Below, one piece after another: positions 25,320 to 34,494 of a DNA stretch of 64,000 nt. Each line of letters begins with the position of its first letter. The first letter of the stretch is position 1. The DNA is from Wolinella sp052170135 (lineage in GTDB: Bacteria > Campylobacterota > Campylobacteria > Campylobacterales > Helicobacteraceae): the NCBI GenBank assembly GCA_052170135.1, contig JBQNBC010000008.1, forward strand, positions 16,463-80,462. Reading direction: 5' to 3'. The notes below the pieces were generated by a model. It was not told where the DNA came from. It worked only from the letters and a program-made list of their open reading frames with translations, and ran no database searches. The position numbers and the translations under genes were made by a program.

Positions 25320-25835
25320 TTGAAGAGGTTGCTTGCGCTCCTACTCATGTCGGCTTCTTTTGGCTTTGGTAGCGGGAATTTAATCGAGGGCATAAGCGAA
25401 AGTGGTGTAGATAAAACTGTGGAAAATTTAGCTCGGATTCTTACATCAAAGGGTGTACATATTTTTGAGATCATCCAACATGACAAGCTAGCCAAAGATG
25501 CAAATCTCGCGCTAGAGGAATCAAGTGTAGTGATTTTTGGCGCACCAAAAGCAGGAACACCGCTCATGCAGTGTGCACCACGCATCGCGCTTGAGCTACC
25601 ACTTAAGTTTTTAATCTACAAAAGAGATAATAAAACCATAGTCGCATACGAGGATATAAAAAGTATCGCTATGCGCTATGATGCGCAGAACTGCACTGCG
25701 GTAGAGAATCTAAGCAAAGCGCAGGCTGGATTCTTTAGCGCGATAACCAAAAAGCGATCAAGCGACACATCAGATCTAGAAAAAATGATGAGCAATGGCG
25801 ATGTGCAAAAGGGAAACATTGAGCCACAAAACTAA
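25320..25835 (+). CDS. Secreted DUF302-domain protein
   Basis: This 171-residue protein has a signal peptide (about 1-18, KRLLALLLMSASFGFGS) and a DUF302-like domain (about 25-145) with the typical VDKTVENLARILTSKGVHIFEIIQHDKLA and VVIFGAPKAGTPLMQ. The biochemical role of the family is unknown. The TTG start at 25320 has AAAAGG eight bases upstream and begins the signal peptide exactly. It lies close to a cytochrome c gene but is not obviously cotranscribed. Confidence 0.75.
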   Translation: MKRLLALLLMSASFGFGSGNLIEGISESGVDKTVENLARILTSKGVHIFEIIQHDKLAKDANLALEESSVVIFGAPKAGTPLMQCAPRIALELPLKFLIYKRDNKTIVAYEDIKSIAMRYDAQNCTAVENLSKAQAGFFSAITKKRSSDTSDLEKMMSNGDVQKGNIEPQN

Positions 25836-25905
25836 GCTAAGCTGTAGGCTACAACAGTCATGCCCAGTAAGAATCTAATATAAAAAAAGTGAATAAGGTA
25901 GATAC

Positions 25906-26703
25906 ATGGAAAATATTTTACTTATTGTAGTGATTGTTATTTTGGTGCTAACCTATAGGAGTTTTAAAGACTATTTTGCAAATCCAAACTCACATGGCAG
26001 TCTGCGCACACAACAAAATAGCGACTATGAGAGCTTCGAAGATCCATACTCGCAGGTCAACGAACGCACAAAAATAGAACGCTCTGAGTTTGGCATCATC
26101 GCAGCACTAATGGCAAAAATAGCGCGTGCAGATGGCGTCATATCTCCGCTGGAGGTGGAGCTAGTAGAAAATATGCTCGATGACCTTTCGCGCGAGTTTA
26201 TAGATACAAAAGAGGCACGCAAGATTCTTGGTGAGATATTTGTGCGCGAGCAAGCAAGCGACGAAAACATTGAACTTTTGGCACTTGATTTTGCACGATT
26301 GACAAAAGGTGAATACAAGAAGCGTTTAAAGATTATTGAATTTCTCCTCACAATAGCATATGCCGATGGGAATCTAGCCCAAAGCGAGCGCGAATCAATC
26401 ATAGACATTGCTGCATATCTAGAGCTTGACAATGCCGATTTTAATAAAATATATGATGACTTTGAAGGATTTTTTAGCAAAAAGGGCGATAAGCTATCAA
26501 AACAGGAGGCTCTAAAAATCTTTGAGCTAAGAGAGGAAGAAGCAACCCAAGCACGTGTAAAATCACGATACAGAGAGCTAGTAAAGCTCCACCACCCAGA
26601 TATATTGCAAGGCAAAGGCATGGACAAGCAAATGATAGATGGCGCAACAAAAAAGCTGCAAGAGATAAACAGTGCTTATGAAGTGCTAAAGGATGGGAGA
26701 TGA
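25906..26703 (+). CDS. TerB- and DnaJ-domain membrane protein (DjlA-like)
   Basis: This 265-residue protein has an N-terminal membrane helix (about 3-19), a TerB-like helical domain (about 60-185) and a C-terminal J domain (about 205-265). The J domain holds the HPD motif (KLHHPDIL), which stimulates DnaK. This order is that of DjlA, a membrane co-chaperone. It starts a tightly packed operon with ciaB, cheR and cheB and overlaps ciaB by 4 bases. Confidence 0.85.
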   Translation: MENILLIVVIVILVLTYRSFKDYFANPNSHGSLRTQQNSDYESFEDPYSQVNERTKIERSEFGIIAALMAKIARADGVISPLEVELVENMLDDLSREFIDTKEARKILGEIFVREQASDENIELLALDFARLTKGEYKKRLKIIEFLLTIAYADGNLAQSERESIIDIAAYLELDNADFNKIYDDFEGFFSKKGDKLSKQEALKIFELREEEATQARVKSRYRELVKLHHPDILQGKGMDKQMIDGATKKLQEINSAYEVLKDGR

Positions 26704-28583
26704 GAGCAATTTTTGCGCACGATTTAGAGACACTTTATAGGCTTTTTGAGGAGCGAGATGCAAAAATCAATAGTCTCTATGCACTGCTTCAAAATGAGGC
26801 AAAGAATCCAAGTGATACGCACAACGAAAACCTGGCTACTTTTTACGATATTTTAGAAAAAATAGACCTAGCTCCAACAAGCGAAAATCTCCTCGCACTG
26901 GGCACACGACTAATAAATCTGCAAGAGGGCGCATTACTTCAAGTGCTAAAACGTGCACAAAAAAGTGAAGCTGAAATTATCGAGATTAAAAAATGTGTGC
27001 TACTTTGGGTGAGTAATTTTCACACAAATACACATAAAGAATTACTCCAAAATATGGAAGATAGCGAGCTATTAACGCCGTTTTATCGTGCGCTCCTCAG
27101 GGGAATCCACGAAGTAGGAATCGCTATGAACAAGCTCTATTTTGCGTGGCAATTTGATCTGATCGATGGGATAAATGCCTCTTTGATGCGTGATTTTGAC
27201 AACAATGAGGCAAAGATTCTTGAGGTGCTTCAAAGCGCAAATGAGAGCACACAAAGCGACAGAAGTTATTCAATTCCTAAAAAAGATGCTGCTGGAGTCT
27301 ACCGTGCAATTCCATACAGCATGGCCTTTAAACACGAGATAGATAACATCGCCTATAAACTCTCTAGGTTGATAAAAGAGCTAGAAAATGAAGGTGATGG
27401 AGTCTATGGTGCAAAAAGTGCGTATGTACGATATTTTAGCGCGATTAGAAGCGCATTTTTAGAGTCGGATTCTTCAATGCTTTTGCAAAGATGGCAAGAT
27501 GTGGATAGAGCATGGATGGATATCAAAACACCACTTCAGCCGGGACATCCATTAGAATATTATGAGGATAGATTCCGAAAGGCAGTCGCGCCTGAATGGG
27601 ATTTGCGCCTGTCTCGCGTAAATAATCAAAACGCACTTCCGATAAAAGAGCAGATGAAAGAGTGCTTTATAAATTACATGGATAGGCTGGATTCTTCACA
27701 TGAGTTTAGACAAATACGTGATTTCACACTCGCATCAATAGAGCGCACACAGCTATACATTGGGATACCAGCACTATATTATGGAGCTGAGATGGGCGGG
27801 CTATTCTCCGCGCAAGTCGTACCAAATGATGAGTGTGTATCAAAAGAGCTTGGTAAAAAAATTTTTGCATTCCCAGATCGTGTACTAGAGAGCAGTAGGC
27901 ACAGACCATTTATGAAGCTTAGCGATGAGATTTTTCCACAAGATTTCTTAGAATTTTCACGCGAGATTCTTTTTAAGCGAGAAACTGAGTGGCACCACCT
28001 GTATGAGATTTCGACTATTGGACATGAATTTGGACATATCTTTTTTATCGATGAAGATAGCGAGCTAGTGATGAATAGCAAAGGACAATTCAAAAATCTA
28101 GAAGAGTTCAAAGCGACAAGCGGAGGAATTGTAAACTTTTTTATACACGAGATTCCGACTCTTCGCAAGGCTTTTATGATGGACATTATCAAGCGCGCAG
28201 TTGGGCTTGTAGCATGGATGGAACAAAACGAAGTAATGCCATACTACTGTGAGGGACTTATACATCTGGATCTTTTATTTGAGAGCGAAACAATCTTCTT
28301 TGATGGAGAAAAACTAAGAATCGCACTAGATGAAACACACTACGAAAATCTAAAATCACTCTACATAAAAACATACGAGAATCTAGCCATACACTACCTA
28401 GCCAAACGCGAATCCGGTGAATTTTTGGCGCGCTACATGGAGCGCGATTCTTCTTATAAATTTAAGCCTATAAATAGACGCGTGCGGGAGTTTGTCGAGT
28501 ACTACTGGAATAGATATCAAGAGATAGGTCAAATAGTAAGCGAGCTAGATAGCAATGAGCACTGGTTAAAGGGGTACTCGTGA
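26700..28583 (+). CDS. ciaB: CiaB-family protein
   Basis: This 627-residue protein matches Campylobacter invasion antigen B in length and in conserved blocks. It has no signal peptide. A zinc-protease-like sequence, TIGHEFGHIFFIDEDSE (HExxH), lies at about residues 440-456 and is followed by EEFKATSGG, which may supply a third ligand. In Campylobacter CiaB is linked to host-cell invasion, but the family also occurs in free-living relatives, so a more general peptidase-like job is possible. It overlaps both neighbours by 4 bases. Confidence 0.82.
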   Translation: MRAIFAHDLETLYRLFEERDAKINSLYALLQNEAKNPSDTHNENLATFYDILEKIDLAPTSENLLALGTRLINLQEGALLQVLKRAQKSEAEIIEIKKCVLLWVSNFHTNTHKELLQNMEDSELLTPFYRALLRGIHEVGIAMNKLYFAWQFDLIDGINASLMRDFDNNEAKILEVLQSANESTQSDRSYSIPKKDAAGVYRAIPYSMAFKHEIDNIAYKLSRLIKELENEGDGVYGAKSAYVRYFSAIRSAFLESDSSMLLQRWQDVDRAWMDIKTPLQPGHPLEYYEDRFRKAVAPEWDLRLSRVNNQNALPIKEQMKECFINYMDRLDSSHEFRQIRDFTLASIERTQLYIGIPALYYGAEMGGLFSAQVVPNDECVSKELGKKIFAFPDRVLESSRHRPFMKLSDEIFPQDFLEFSREILFKRETEWHHLYEISTIGHEFGHIFFIDEDSELVMNSKGQFKNLEEFKATSGGIVNFFIHEIPTLRKAFMMDIIKRAVGLVAWMEQNEVMPYYCEGLIHLDLLFESETIFFDGEKLRIALDETHYENLKSLYIKTYENLAIHYLAKRESGEFLARYMERDSSYKFKPINRRVREFVEYYWNRYQEIGQIVSELDSNEHWLKGYS

Positions 28584-29416
28584 TAACGATGTCAAAAGAG
28601 GCTCTTGAGCGAGTGCGCGCTGAGATATACAAGATAACAGGAATTCATCTCTCCAATAATAAAGATTCTCTAATCATAAATAGAATCGAGAAGCTAGCTA
28701 GAGAGATAAAAGTAAACAGCTTTGAAGAGATTCTCCGCGAACTAAGCTCAGGTAGGTGCAAGCAGGAATTCATAAATGCATTTACAACAAATAAAACAGA
28801 TTTTTTTCGCGAAGGCTTTCATTTTACAGACATGGTGGATAGGATATTGCCTCGCTTTTGTCGCGAGAAAAGCCCGATAAAAATCTATTGCTCTGCTAGC
28901 TCCACAGGCGAAGAACCATATAGCATTGCCGCAACGCTAATGCACGCAAAGGATATCTATAGAACCGACTGTTTTAACGCCTCAATAGTCGCTACAGATA
29001 TAGATACAAACGTCCTAGAAACCGCGCGCAAAGGCAAATATATCGTCGATACAACGCTAAATAAGCTCCCAACATGGCTTGAGCTTGAACGATATTTTGA
29101 TATCAAACAGATTCCAGGTAGCAAAAAAGAGATAGAGATGATTGCAAAAAACATACTCAAGTCACTAATCACATTTAAAACAATGAATCTATTTTCTGAG
29201 AAGTATCCATTTGCCAAAAATGAGTTTGATGTGATTTTTTGTCGCAATGTGCTGATATATTTCAAAGTCGAAGATCAAAAGAAGATTTTGGAGCGACTCT
29301 TTAGCCATCTAAAAATTGGCGGCACGCTCTATCTTGGACACTCAGAGCATATTTTATGCTTACAGGAACGCGTAGATAGACTAGGACAGAATATTTTTGT
29401 AAAGAATCGAGACTAG
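28580..29416 (+). CDS. cheR: Chemotaxis protein methyltransferase CheR
   Basis: This 278-residue protein methylates glutamates of chemoreceptors using SAM. It has an N-terminal helical domain, then TTNKTDFFRE, SASSTGEEPYSIA (SAM-binding), FDVIFCRNVLIYF and LYLGHSEHI, all typical of CheR. It overlaps the ciaB stop by GTGA; an in-frame ATG lies three codons later. cheB follows after two bases, so the adaptation pair is cotranscribed. Confidence 0.95.
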   Translation: MITMSKEALERVRAEIYKITGIHLSNNKDSLIINRIEKLAREIKVNSFEEILRELSSGRCKQEFINAFTTNKTDFFREGFHFTDMVDRILPRFCREKSPIKIYCSASSTGEEPYSIAATLMHAKDIYRTDCFNASIVATDIDTNVLETARKGKYIVDTTLNKLPTWLELERYFDIKQIPGSKKEIEMIAKNILKSLITFKTMNLFSEKYPFAKNEFDVIFCRNVLIYFKVEDQKKILERLFSHLKIGGTLYLGHSEHILCLQERVDRLGQNIFVKNRD

Positions 29417-29418
29417 AC

Positions 29419-30078
29419 ATGGGAAAATTATTTGACAAATCCACACTCGAGGTTGAAAAAAAGCACCATCCAGATATACTCTTGCCATTTAACCCATACA
29501 AAAAAGATGGCAAAAAGCTAATTTTAATTGGCTCATCAACTGGTGGTGTTGAGGCGCTCACTCGGATATTCCCACAACTACCAGCAGGGCTTCCACCTAT
29601 TGTCATTGTCCAGCATATCCCAAAAGGCTTCTCCACATCATTCGCACAACGCCTAAATAGCATCTCAGAGTTCACAGTACTAGAAGTCGATTCTCGTGAA
29701 CAGCTAAAAGATTCTCACGCTTACCTAGCCCCAGGAGATAGGCATATAGTTATAGAAAATGTGGGTGGCACATACTTCGTGAAGTGCGTAGATGGCGAGC
29801 GTATCAGTCGCCACAAGCCAAGTGTCGATGTGTTATTTAGAAGCGGTAACAACGCCGCAGGCAAAAATGCACTAGCTGTGATTCTAACTGGCATGGGAGA
29901 TGATGGCAGCATTGGAATAAAGGAGCTCTTTGATAACGGTGCACACACGATCGCTCAAGACCAAGCTAGTTGCGTAGTCTTTGGCATGCCCAAAAAAGCC
30001 ATTGAAAAAGGCGGAATAAGTGAGGTCGTGCCCCTTGATGATATACCAGGTAAAATTATCGCCTATGCAAATGGCTAG
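29419..30078 (+). CDS. cheB: Chemotaxis methylesterase CheB without receiver domain
   Basis: This 219-residue protein contains only the methylesterase domain. The catalytic serine region is LIGSSTGGVEAL, the His is in VQHIPKGFS, and the Asp is in LTGMGDDGSIG. The N-terminal receiver domain found in enteric CheB is absent and is replaced by about 30 residues. This short form is also known in Campylobacter jejuni. Without the receiver it cannot be activated by CheA phosphorylation, so methylation balance must be set differently. Confidence 0.93.
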   Translation: MGKLFDKSTLEVEKKHHPDILLPFNPYKKDGKKLILIGSSTGGVEALTRIFPQLPAGLPPIVIVQHIPKGFSTSFAQRLNSISEFTVLEVDSREQLKDSHAYLAPGDRHIVIENVGGTYFVKCVDGERISRHKPSVDVLFRSGNNAAGKNALAVILTGMGDDGSIGIKELFDNGAHTIAQDQASCVVFGMPKKAIEKGGISEVVPLDDIPGKIIAYANG

Positions 30079-30311
30079 CAACGATGGCTTAATAAAGATT
30101 CTATATTTGGGGCGATAACGTCTTTATGCGATGCGCACTCTTGCGATTCTGTACTTTAATCCCATCTCCAAAAGATAAAAACAAAACAATAGTGCAATCT
30201 ACCAACACTAGTTTAAGTCTATATTTAAAATCACTTCGAGATAAAAACTTACATCTATGAATACAATCTCGCTTGGGCGACACTTCTAGCAATAAATTAT
30301 GCTCAAAGCCA

Positions 30312-31148
30312 CTATGCATGATGCCCGTGCAAGTGCGGTGCATACCTACCGTGCACAGCTCTGGCGAAAATATTAAGTCTTACACGGTGTTTTTTGGCGA
30401 GATTCTTTACGCGCGCTAGATGGCGCACTGAAAACGCAAAAAGCATTTCGTACTCCTCGCCACTTGTGCCGATTCTTTGATCTATTTTTTTAAAAAACCT
30501 AAACCCGATGCTATTAATCTTTGAGAGCCTTGATAGCTCAAAAAATAGCCCGTCTGAAATATCCATTCCAGCGCGTACAAATGGTGCAAGATCACGTATA
30601 AGCCCACGTCGAAGAATCGGGCGTACAAAGCGCGAATGGTTAGCGATTCTTCCACCACGCATTAGGATTCCTAGCCCCCTTTTAGAATCACCAAGAATCC
30701 CAGTATAAGCTAGAAGATCGCCCTTTTTTATCCCTTTTCGTGTAAGTGTCTTCTTACTAGCCTTACCAAAGAGTGTATAATTTAAGCTAAGCAATGGAGC
30801 AACAATAGTATCACCTCCAATAATTCTCACACTAAATTCACGCGCACAATTAGAAATAGCACGCGCAAATATGCGTGTATCATGTGAGCTAAAATTAGGA
30901 GGAATCGCCACTGAAAGTAGTGCGTGCGTTGGAGTTGCATTCATAGCATAAAGGTCAGAGACATTTATAGCGAGTGCCTTATATGCAATCTGCTCCAAGC
31001 TTAGCCACTCACGCCTAAAATGCACCCCTTCACAAAAAGAATCCATCGCATATACAAGCCCACCAATCTCTACACCATCATCACCTATACCGCTAGTTGC
31101 GCCACTAGCTTCAAGTGCAGAGATAAATATTGTCTCTCGCTCACTCAT
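30312..31148 (-). CDS. thiL: Thiamine-monophosphate kinase
   Basis: This 278-residue protein phosphorylates thiamine monophosphate to the active diphosphate. It has GIGDDGVEIGGLVYAMDSF near the N-terminus (Mg-ATP site), HFRREWLSLEQIAYKALAINVSDLYAM and ARAGMDISDGLFFELSRL-like sequence near residue 190. It is a little shorter than many family members and ends in a His-rich tail. It overlaps nadC by 4 bases. Confidence 0.88.
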   Translation of the reverse strand: MSERETIFISALEASGATSGIGDDGVEIGGLVYAMDSFCEGVHFRREWLSLEQIAYKALAINVSDLYAMNATPTHALLSVAIPPNFSSHDTRIFARAISNCAREFSVRIIGGDTIVAPLLSLNYTLFGKASKKTLTRKGIKKGDLLAYTGILGDSKRGLGILMRGGRIANHSRFVRPILRRGLIRDLAPFVRAGMDISDGLFFELSRLSKINSIGFRFFKKIDQRIGTSGEEYEMLFAFSVRHLARVKNLAKKHRVRLNIFARAVHGRYAPHLHGHHA

Positions 31149-31972
31149 TTCATCTTCATACTCATATCTATCCAGCGCGCTTGATGTACGAGCGCACCGC
31201 TACTAACGGCATCAAATCCAAGCCGCGCACAAAATGCAATATCATCTTCTGTGATATTTCCACTAACCTCTAATAAGAGGTGCGGAGCATGACGCTCTCT
31301 ATATTTTATACACTCCTCAAGATCATGGATGCTCATATTATCGCACATCACTATATCAGCACCAGCTTCTGCCGCAAGAATCGCCTGATGAACACTCTCT
31401 GCTTCGACCTCTATTTTACATGTCCATGGGATTTTTTTGCGTGCATCCTTTATTAGCTCGGCAAGATTTACAACATGACGCATATGTGTATCTTTTAGCA
31501 TTAGACAGTCATCAAGCCCAAAGCGATGATTCACTCCGCCACCACTTCTTACAGAATACTTCTCAAAAGCCCTAAGTAGCGGACGAGTCTTGCGTGTATC
31601 TAGGAGCTTCATTTTACTAGCTTCTGGGATTTTATCTACAAATCTTCTCGTCTGGGTTGCAATTCCGCTGCTATGCTGAAGTATGTTTAATAGAGTGCGC
31701 TCAACCTTTAAAAGCGTGGTAAATTCACCATTTAGCACGACAAGCACCCTCCCCTCGTCGAACTCCTCACCATCTTTAAGGGCAAATAATGCTTCTATTC
31801 CCATCATTTCGCATAGCTCGTTGGCATAGATTCTTCCAGAAAAAACCCCACATCCCTTGGCAATAATCTCTGCCTGCACACATTCGCTAATCCCCAAAAG
31901 CTCAAACAGATCGCCACGCCCTAGATCCTCCCTAAGCGCGGCTGCAACAAAATCGCGTATATTCTCTTTCAT
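31145..31972 (-). CDS. nadC: Nicotinate-nucleotide pyrophosphorylase (carboxylating)
   Basis: This 275-residue enzyme turns quinolinate and PRPP into nicotinate mononucleotide in NAD synthesis. It shows the motifs ALREDLGRGD, LLNILQHSSGIATQTR, KLLDTRKTRPLLRAFEKYSVRSGGGVNHRFGLDDCLMLKD (positions about 120-160), KIEVEAES and CDNMS, ending with SSGALVHQA. Its length is normal. It is read before thiL on the minus strand. Confidence 0.96.
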   Translation of the reverse strand: MKENIRDFVAAALREDLGRGDLFELLGISECVQAEIIAKGCGVFSGRIYANELCEMMGIEALFALKDGEEFDEGRVLVVLNGEFTTLLKVERTLLNILQHSSGIATQTRRFVDKIPEASKMKLLDTRKTRPLLRAFEKYSVRSGGGVNHRFGLDDCLMLKDTHMRHVVNLAELIKDARKKIPWTCKIEVEAESVHQAILAAEAGADIVMCDNMSIHDLEECIKYRERHAPHLLLEVSGNITEDDIAFCARLGFDAVSSGALVHQARWIDMSMKMK

Positions 31973-32103
31973 TTTATTCTCCTTGAACGCGGGTTTATAG
32001 CGCTTAGAGCAACTCCTTACTTGAGACTTTTTTTGCTAAATATGGCATACAATTCCCTCTTGGATAGTCTCTAATTTGCCTAGTTTCTTTGAATTTGGTG
32101 TAT

Positions 32104-32850
32104 TTAGTGCATTTCAAAAACAAATGGTACGCCTCGTATTAGCCCACTTGAATATATTTTTTCTGCCACTTCATCAATCTCTTTTGTCGCACGATTTAAA
32201 TCAGAAACTTTGTAATTTTCAGCATAAACTTTGCGAAGAGATGAGATTTTTTCATTATCACTCTTTGCATTTTTAATTTCATCCATCGCAATTTGAGCCT
32301 TAACAAAAGCCGTGCGTGCACCAACTGGAGCAAGGATATACTTCACATGACCACTCTCTAGCTTCTCTTCGATCTTTTTTAGCTCGCTACGACAGTGCGG
32401 ACACTCTGGATCGCTCACGATAATGTAAGTTTTTGTCGCATTTTTATTTGTTGATTTTAAATTTACCACTCGCTCATCTGGAATCGATTTAAAAATCTCT
32501 GTCAGCTTTCTATCTTTGGCACTTTCATTAAATTTTTGGATCTCTTTTATCGCTTGCTGGATTGTCTCATTGTCCTTTGCGCTTTGAGTAAAGAATAAAT
32601 TTGAGAATCCAATAATGCTATTTCCATCCTTTGAAGCAAAAAGCGGGAAGCGTTGTGCACTTGTAGCGCTCTCAACACTTACAAATTTAACACCGCTAAA
32701 CCCTTCCAAGTCGTAGCTTTTTACCACTTTAGCTGGCATACCTATCTGTGTCTTTAGTAGCGTCTCTAGACTCTCTTCAAAGCTTTTTGCAAACGCACCT
32801 GTAGTCATAAGTGAAGAGATAAGCGCGATGCTAATTGCTCTAGTTTTCAT
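32104..32850 (-). CDS. Periplasmic DsbC/DsbG-like thiol oxidoreductase (HP0231/DsbK-like)
   Basis: This 248-residue protein has a signal peptide (about 1-21), an N-terminal dimerisation region and a thioredoxin-like domain with the active site C150-P-H-C153. A cis-proline loop (GVPFVF) lies at the very end. CPHC is the motif of E. coli DsbA and of the dimeric H. pylori oxidase HP0231, so oxidation of periplasmic cysteines is likely. The C-terminus stops only a few residues after the cis-Pro strand, slightly earlier than in HP0231 as I recall it. Confidence 0.82.
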   Translation of the reverse strand: MKTRAISIALISSLMTTGAFAKSFEESLETLLKTQIGMPAKVVKSYDLEGFSGVKFVSVESATSAQRFPLFASKDGNSIIGFSNLFFTQSAKDNETIQQAIKEIQKFNESAKDRKLTEIFKSIPDERVVNLKSTNKNATKTYIIVSDPECPHCRSELKKIEEKLESGHVKYILAPVGARTAFVKAQIAMDEIKNAKSDNEKISSLRKVYAENYKVSDLNRATKEIDEVAEKIYSSGLIRGVPFVFEMH

Positions 32851-32940
32851 AAAAATCCTTTACTTAAACTTTCTATTTAGAGTGTAAATTGTATCAGAAT
32901 TGACATGGTAAAATCACGCCTTTTAGCCTTTGGAGATACT

Positions 32941-33453
32941 ATGCGATTCCTCTTTTATATACTTTTTATCACAGTTTTTAGTGCATGTTCGGTAAAGCAT
33001 GAAACACTCTTATTAACAAAAACCGAGGAAGATTCCGCGCAGAGGCTCGCTCACAAACTCCTAACACTATCCAGTAATATAAATCCAAGCGAAGCGACAC
33101 AAATAGCACAAGAATCACACTCTTATCCCAAAAAGCTAGCGCATAAATACGCACTCGCATATCCGCCGCTTTTTCACAATTTCTTAGTAAATATTGGCGC
33201 AAAGGAGCGTGGACTATGCTATCAGTGGGCAGAGGACTTAGCACGCCATTTGCGCTCGCTAAATTCTAAAACTTTACGCTTTGAATTCATTGTGGCAAAC
33301 CTAGATCAAAGCAATGAACATACGGCCATATCAGTATTCCCAACTTCTGGCAATCCACTAGATGGAATCGTGCTAGATCCATGGCGCAACTCATCAAAAC
33401 TATACTGGATCCCCATCAAAGACGATCCAAAATATCACTGGCAAAAGAGATAA
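32941..33453 (+). CDS. Lipoprotein with possible Cys-His-Asp catalytic triad
   Basis: This protein of about 170 residues has a lipoprotein signal ending in FSAC (Cys at about residue 15). The conserved-looking segments GLCYQWAEDL, EHTAISVF and VLDPWRNS supply Cys, His and Asp in the order of transglutaminase-like or papain-like folds. The ATG at 32941 is chosen because it starts the signal peptide and has GGAGA upstream. It is followed after 14 bases by alr, so a cell-envelope role is plausible. The function is unknown. Confidence 0.65.
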   Translation: MRFLFYILFITVFSACSVKHETLLLTKTEEDSAQRLAHKLLTLSSNINPSEATQIAQESHSYPKKLAHKYALAYPPLFHNFLVNIGAKERGLCYQWAEDLARHLRSLNSKTLRFEFIVANLDQSNEHTAISVFPTSGNPLDGIVLDPWRNSSKLYWIPIKDDPKYHWQKR

Positions 33454-33467
33454 ATAAAGGAGTGAAA

Positions 33468-34493
33468 ATGGCAGAAATACGGCTAGATAGTGCGGCATTT
33501 TTTCACAACATAGATACTTTGAGTGCGCATGTAGGCACACGCGAAAAGCTCGCTGTCGTAATAAAAGATAACGCATACGGACATGGATTATTAGAGATGG
33601 CAAAGCTAGCACACAAGGCAAAAATCAAGAGTGCTTTTGTCAAAAATAGCGCAGAAGCAGTGGCTGTTGCGCCATACTTTAGCGATGTTAGCGCACTATA
33701 TGGAGAAGTAGAAATAAGTGCGCCACAAAATGTAAACGCAGTGATACATTCACTAGACCAACTAGAGAAAATACCGCAAAATAGGAGCTTTGAGATAAAA
33801 ATTGATACAGGCATGTATCGCAATGGAATCTCCATTGATGAGCTTCCTAGCGCGCTTTTAATAATAAAAAATCGTGCACTAAGACTGCGTGGTGTAATGG
33901 CGCACAATGGCTATGGTGATGAGCTTGGAAGTGAATTTTTCACTCAGCAACGACGTTTTAGCGAAGTAAAGAATCGCGTGCAAGCATTTGCAAAAGAACA
34001 AGGAATCCCTGGCGTGCGATTTCACTCGCTTAGCTCAAGTGGCGCATTAAGAAGCAAGGAAATAGATGATGATATCGTGCGATTTGGGATAGCTATCTAT
34101 GGCTATCATTGTGCTGATAGCACGATTCTTGACGACTTTGATCTGCGTCCAGTTCTATCTCTTTATGCACACAAAATAACGACAAAAAATCTCAAACGTG
34201 GTGCTAGAATCGGCTATGGTGGTGTAAGCGAGCTTATGTGCGATTCCTCTGTGTCGACATACGATATTGGATATGGCGATGGATTCTTCAGATTAAATGA
34301 GAATCACACGCTAAACACTGGTGATGGAGAGATGATTTTGCCACGCGTGTCAATGGACTGCATAAGCGTGATAAGCAAGAGAGATGAAATCTGCCTTATG
34401 CGCAATGCACGCGAGGTTGCAACGGTAGTTGGGACGATTCCTTATGAGGTGCTAACCAGGCTTTCACCAACAATTAGACGCGTGGTGATATAA
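33468..34493 (+). CDS. alr: Alanine racemase
   Basis: This protein of about 341 residues makes D-alanine for peptidoglycan with PLP. AVVIKDNAYGHGL contains the PLP lysine in an AVIK(D/A)NAYGHG box. The second catalytic region, RIGYGG, and SMDCISV are present. The ATG at 33468 has AAAGGAG upstream; a frame opening at 33381 would overlap the lipoprotein gene. It is followed directly by a decayed gene. Confidence 0.95.
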   Translation: MAEIRLDSAAFFHNIDTLSAHVGTREKLAVVIKDNAYGHGLLEMAKLAHKAKIKSAFVKNSAEAVAVAPYFSDVSALYGEVEISAPQNVNAVIHSLDQLEKIPQNRSFEIKIDTGMYRNGISIDELPSALLIIKNRALRLRGVMAHNGYGDELGSEFFTQQRRFSEVKNRVQAFAKEQGIPGVRFHSLSSSGALRSKEIDDDIVRFGIAIYGYHCADSTILDDFDLRPVLSLYAHKITTKNLKRGARIGYGGVSELMCDSSVSTYDIGYGDGFFRLNENHTLNTGDGEMILPRVSMDCISVISKRDEICLMRNAREVATVVGTIPYEVLTRLSPTIRRVVI

Positions 34494-34494
34494 A

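Noticed and set aside
30101..30343. A minus-strand 80-residue frame after cheB
   Set aside because: It overlaps the end of thiL, has no ribosome site and resembles no family.
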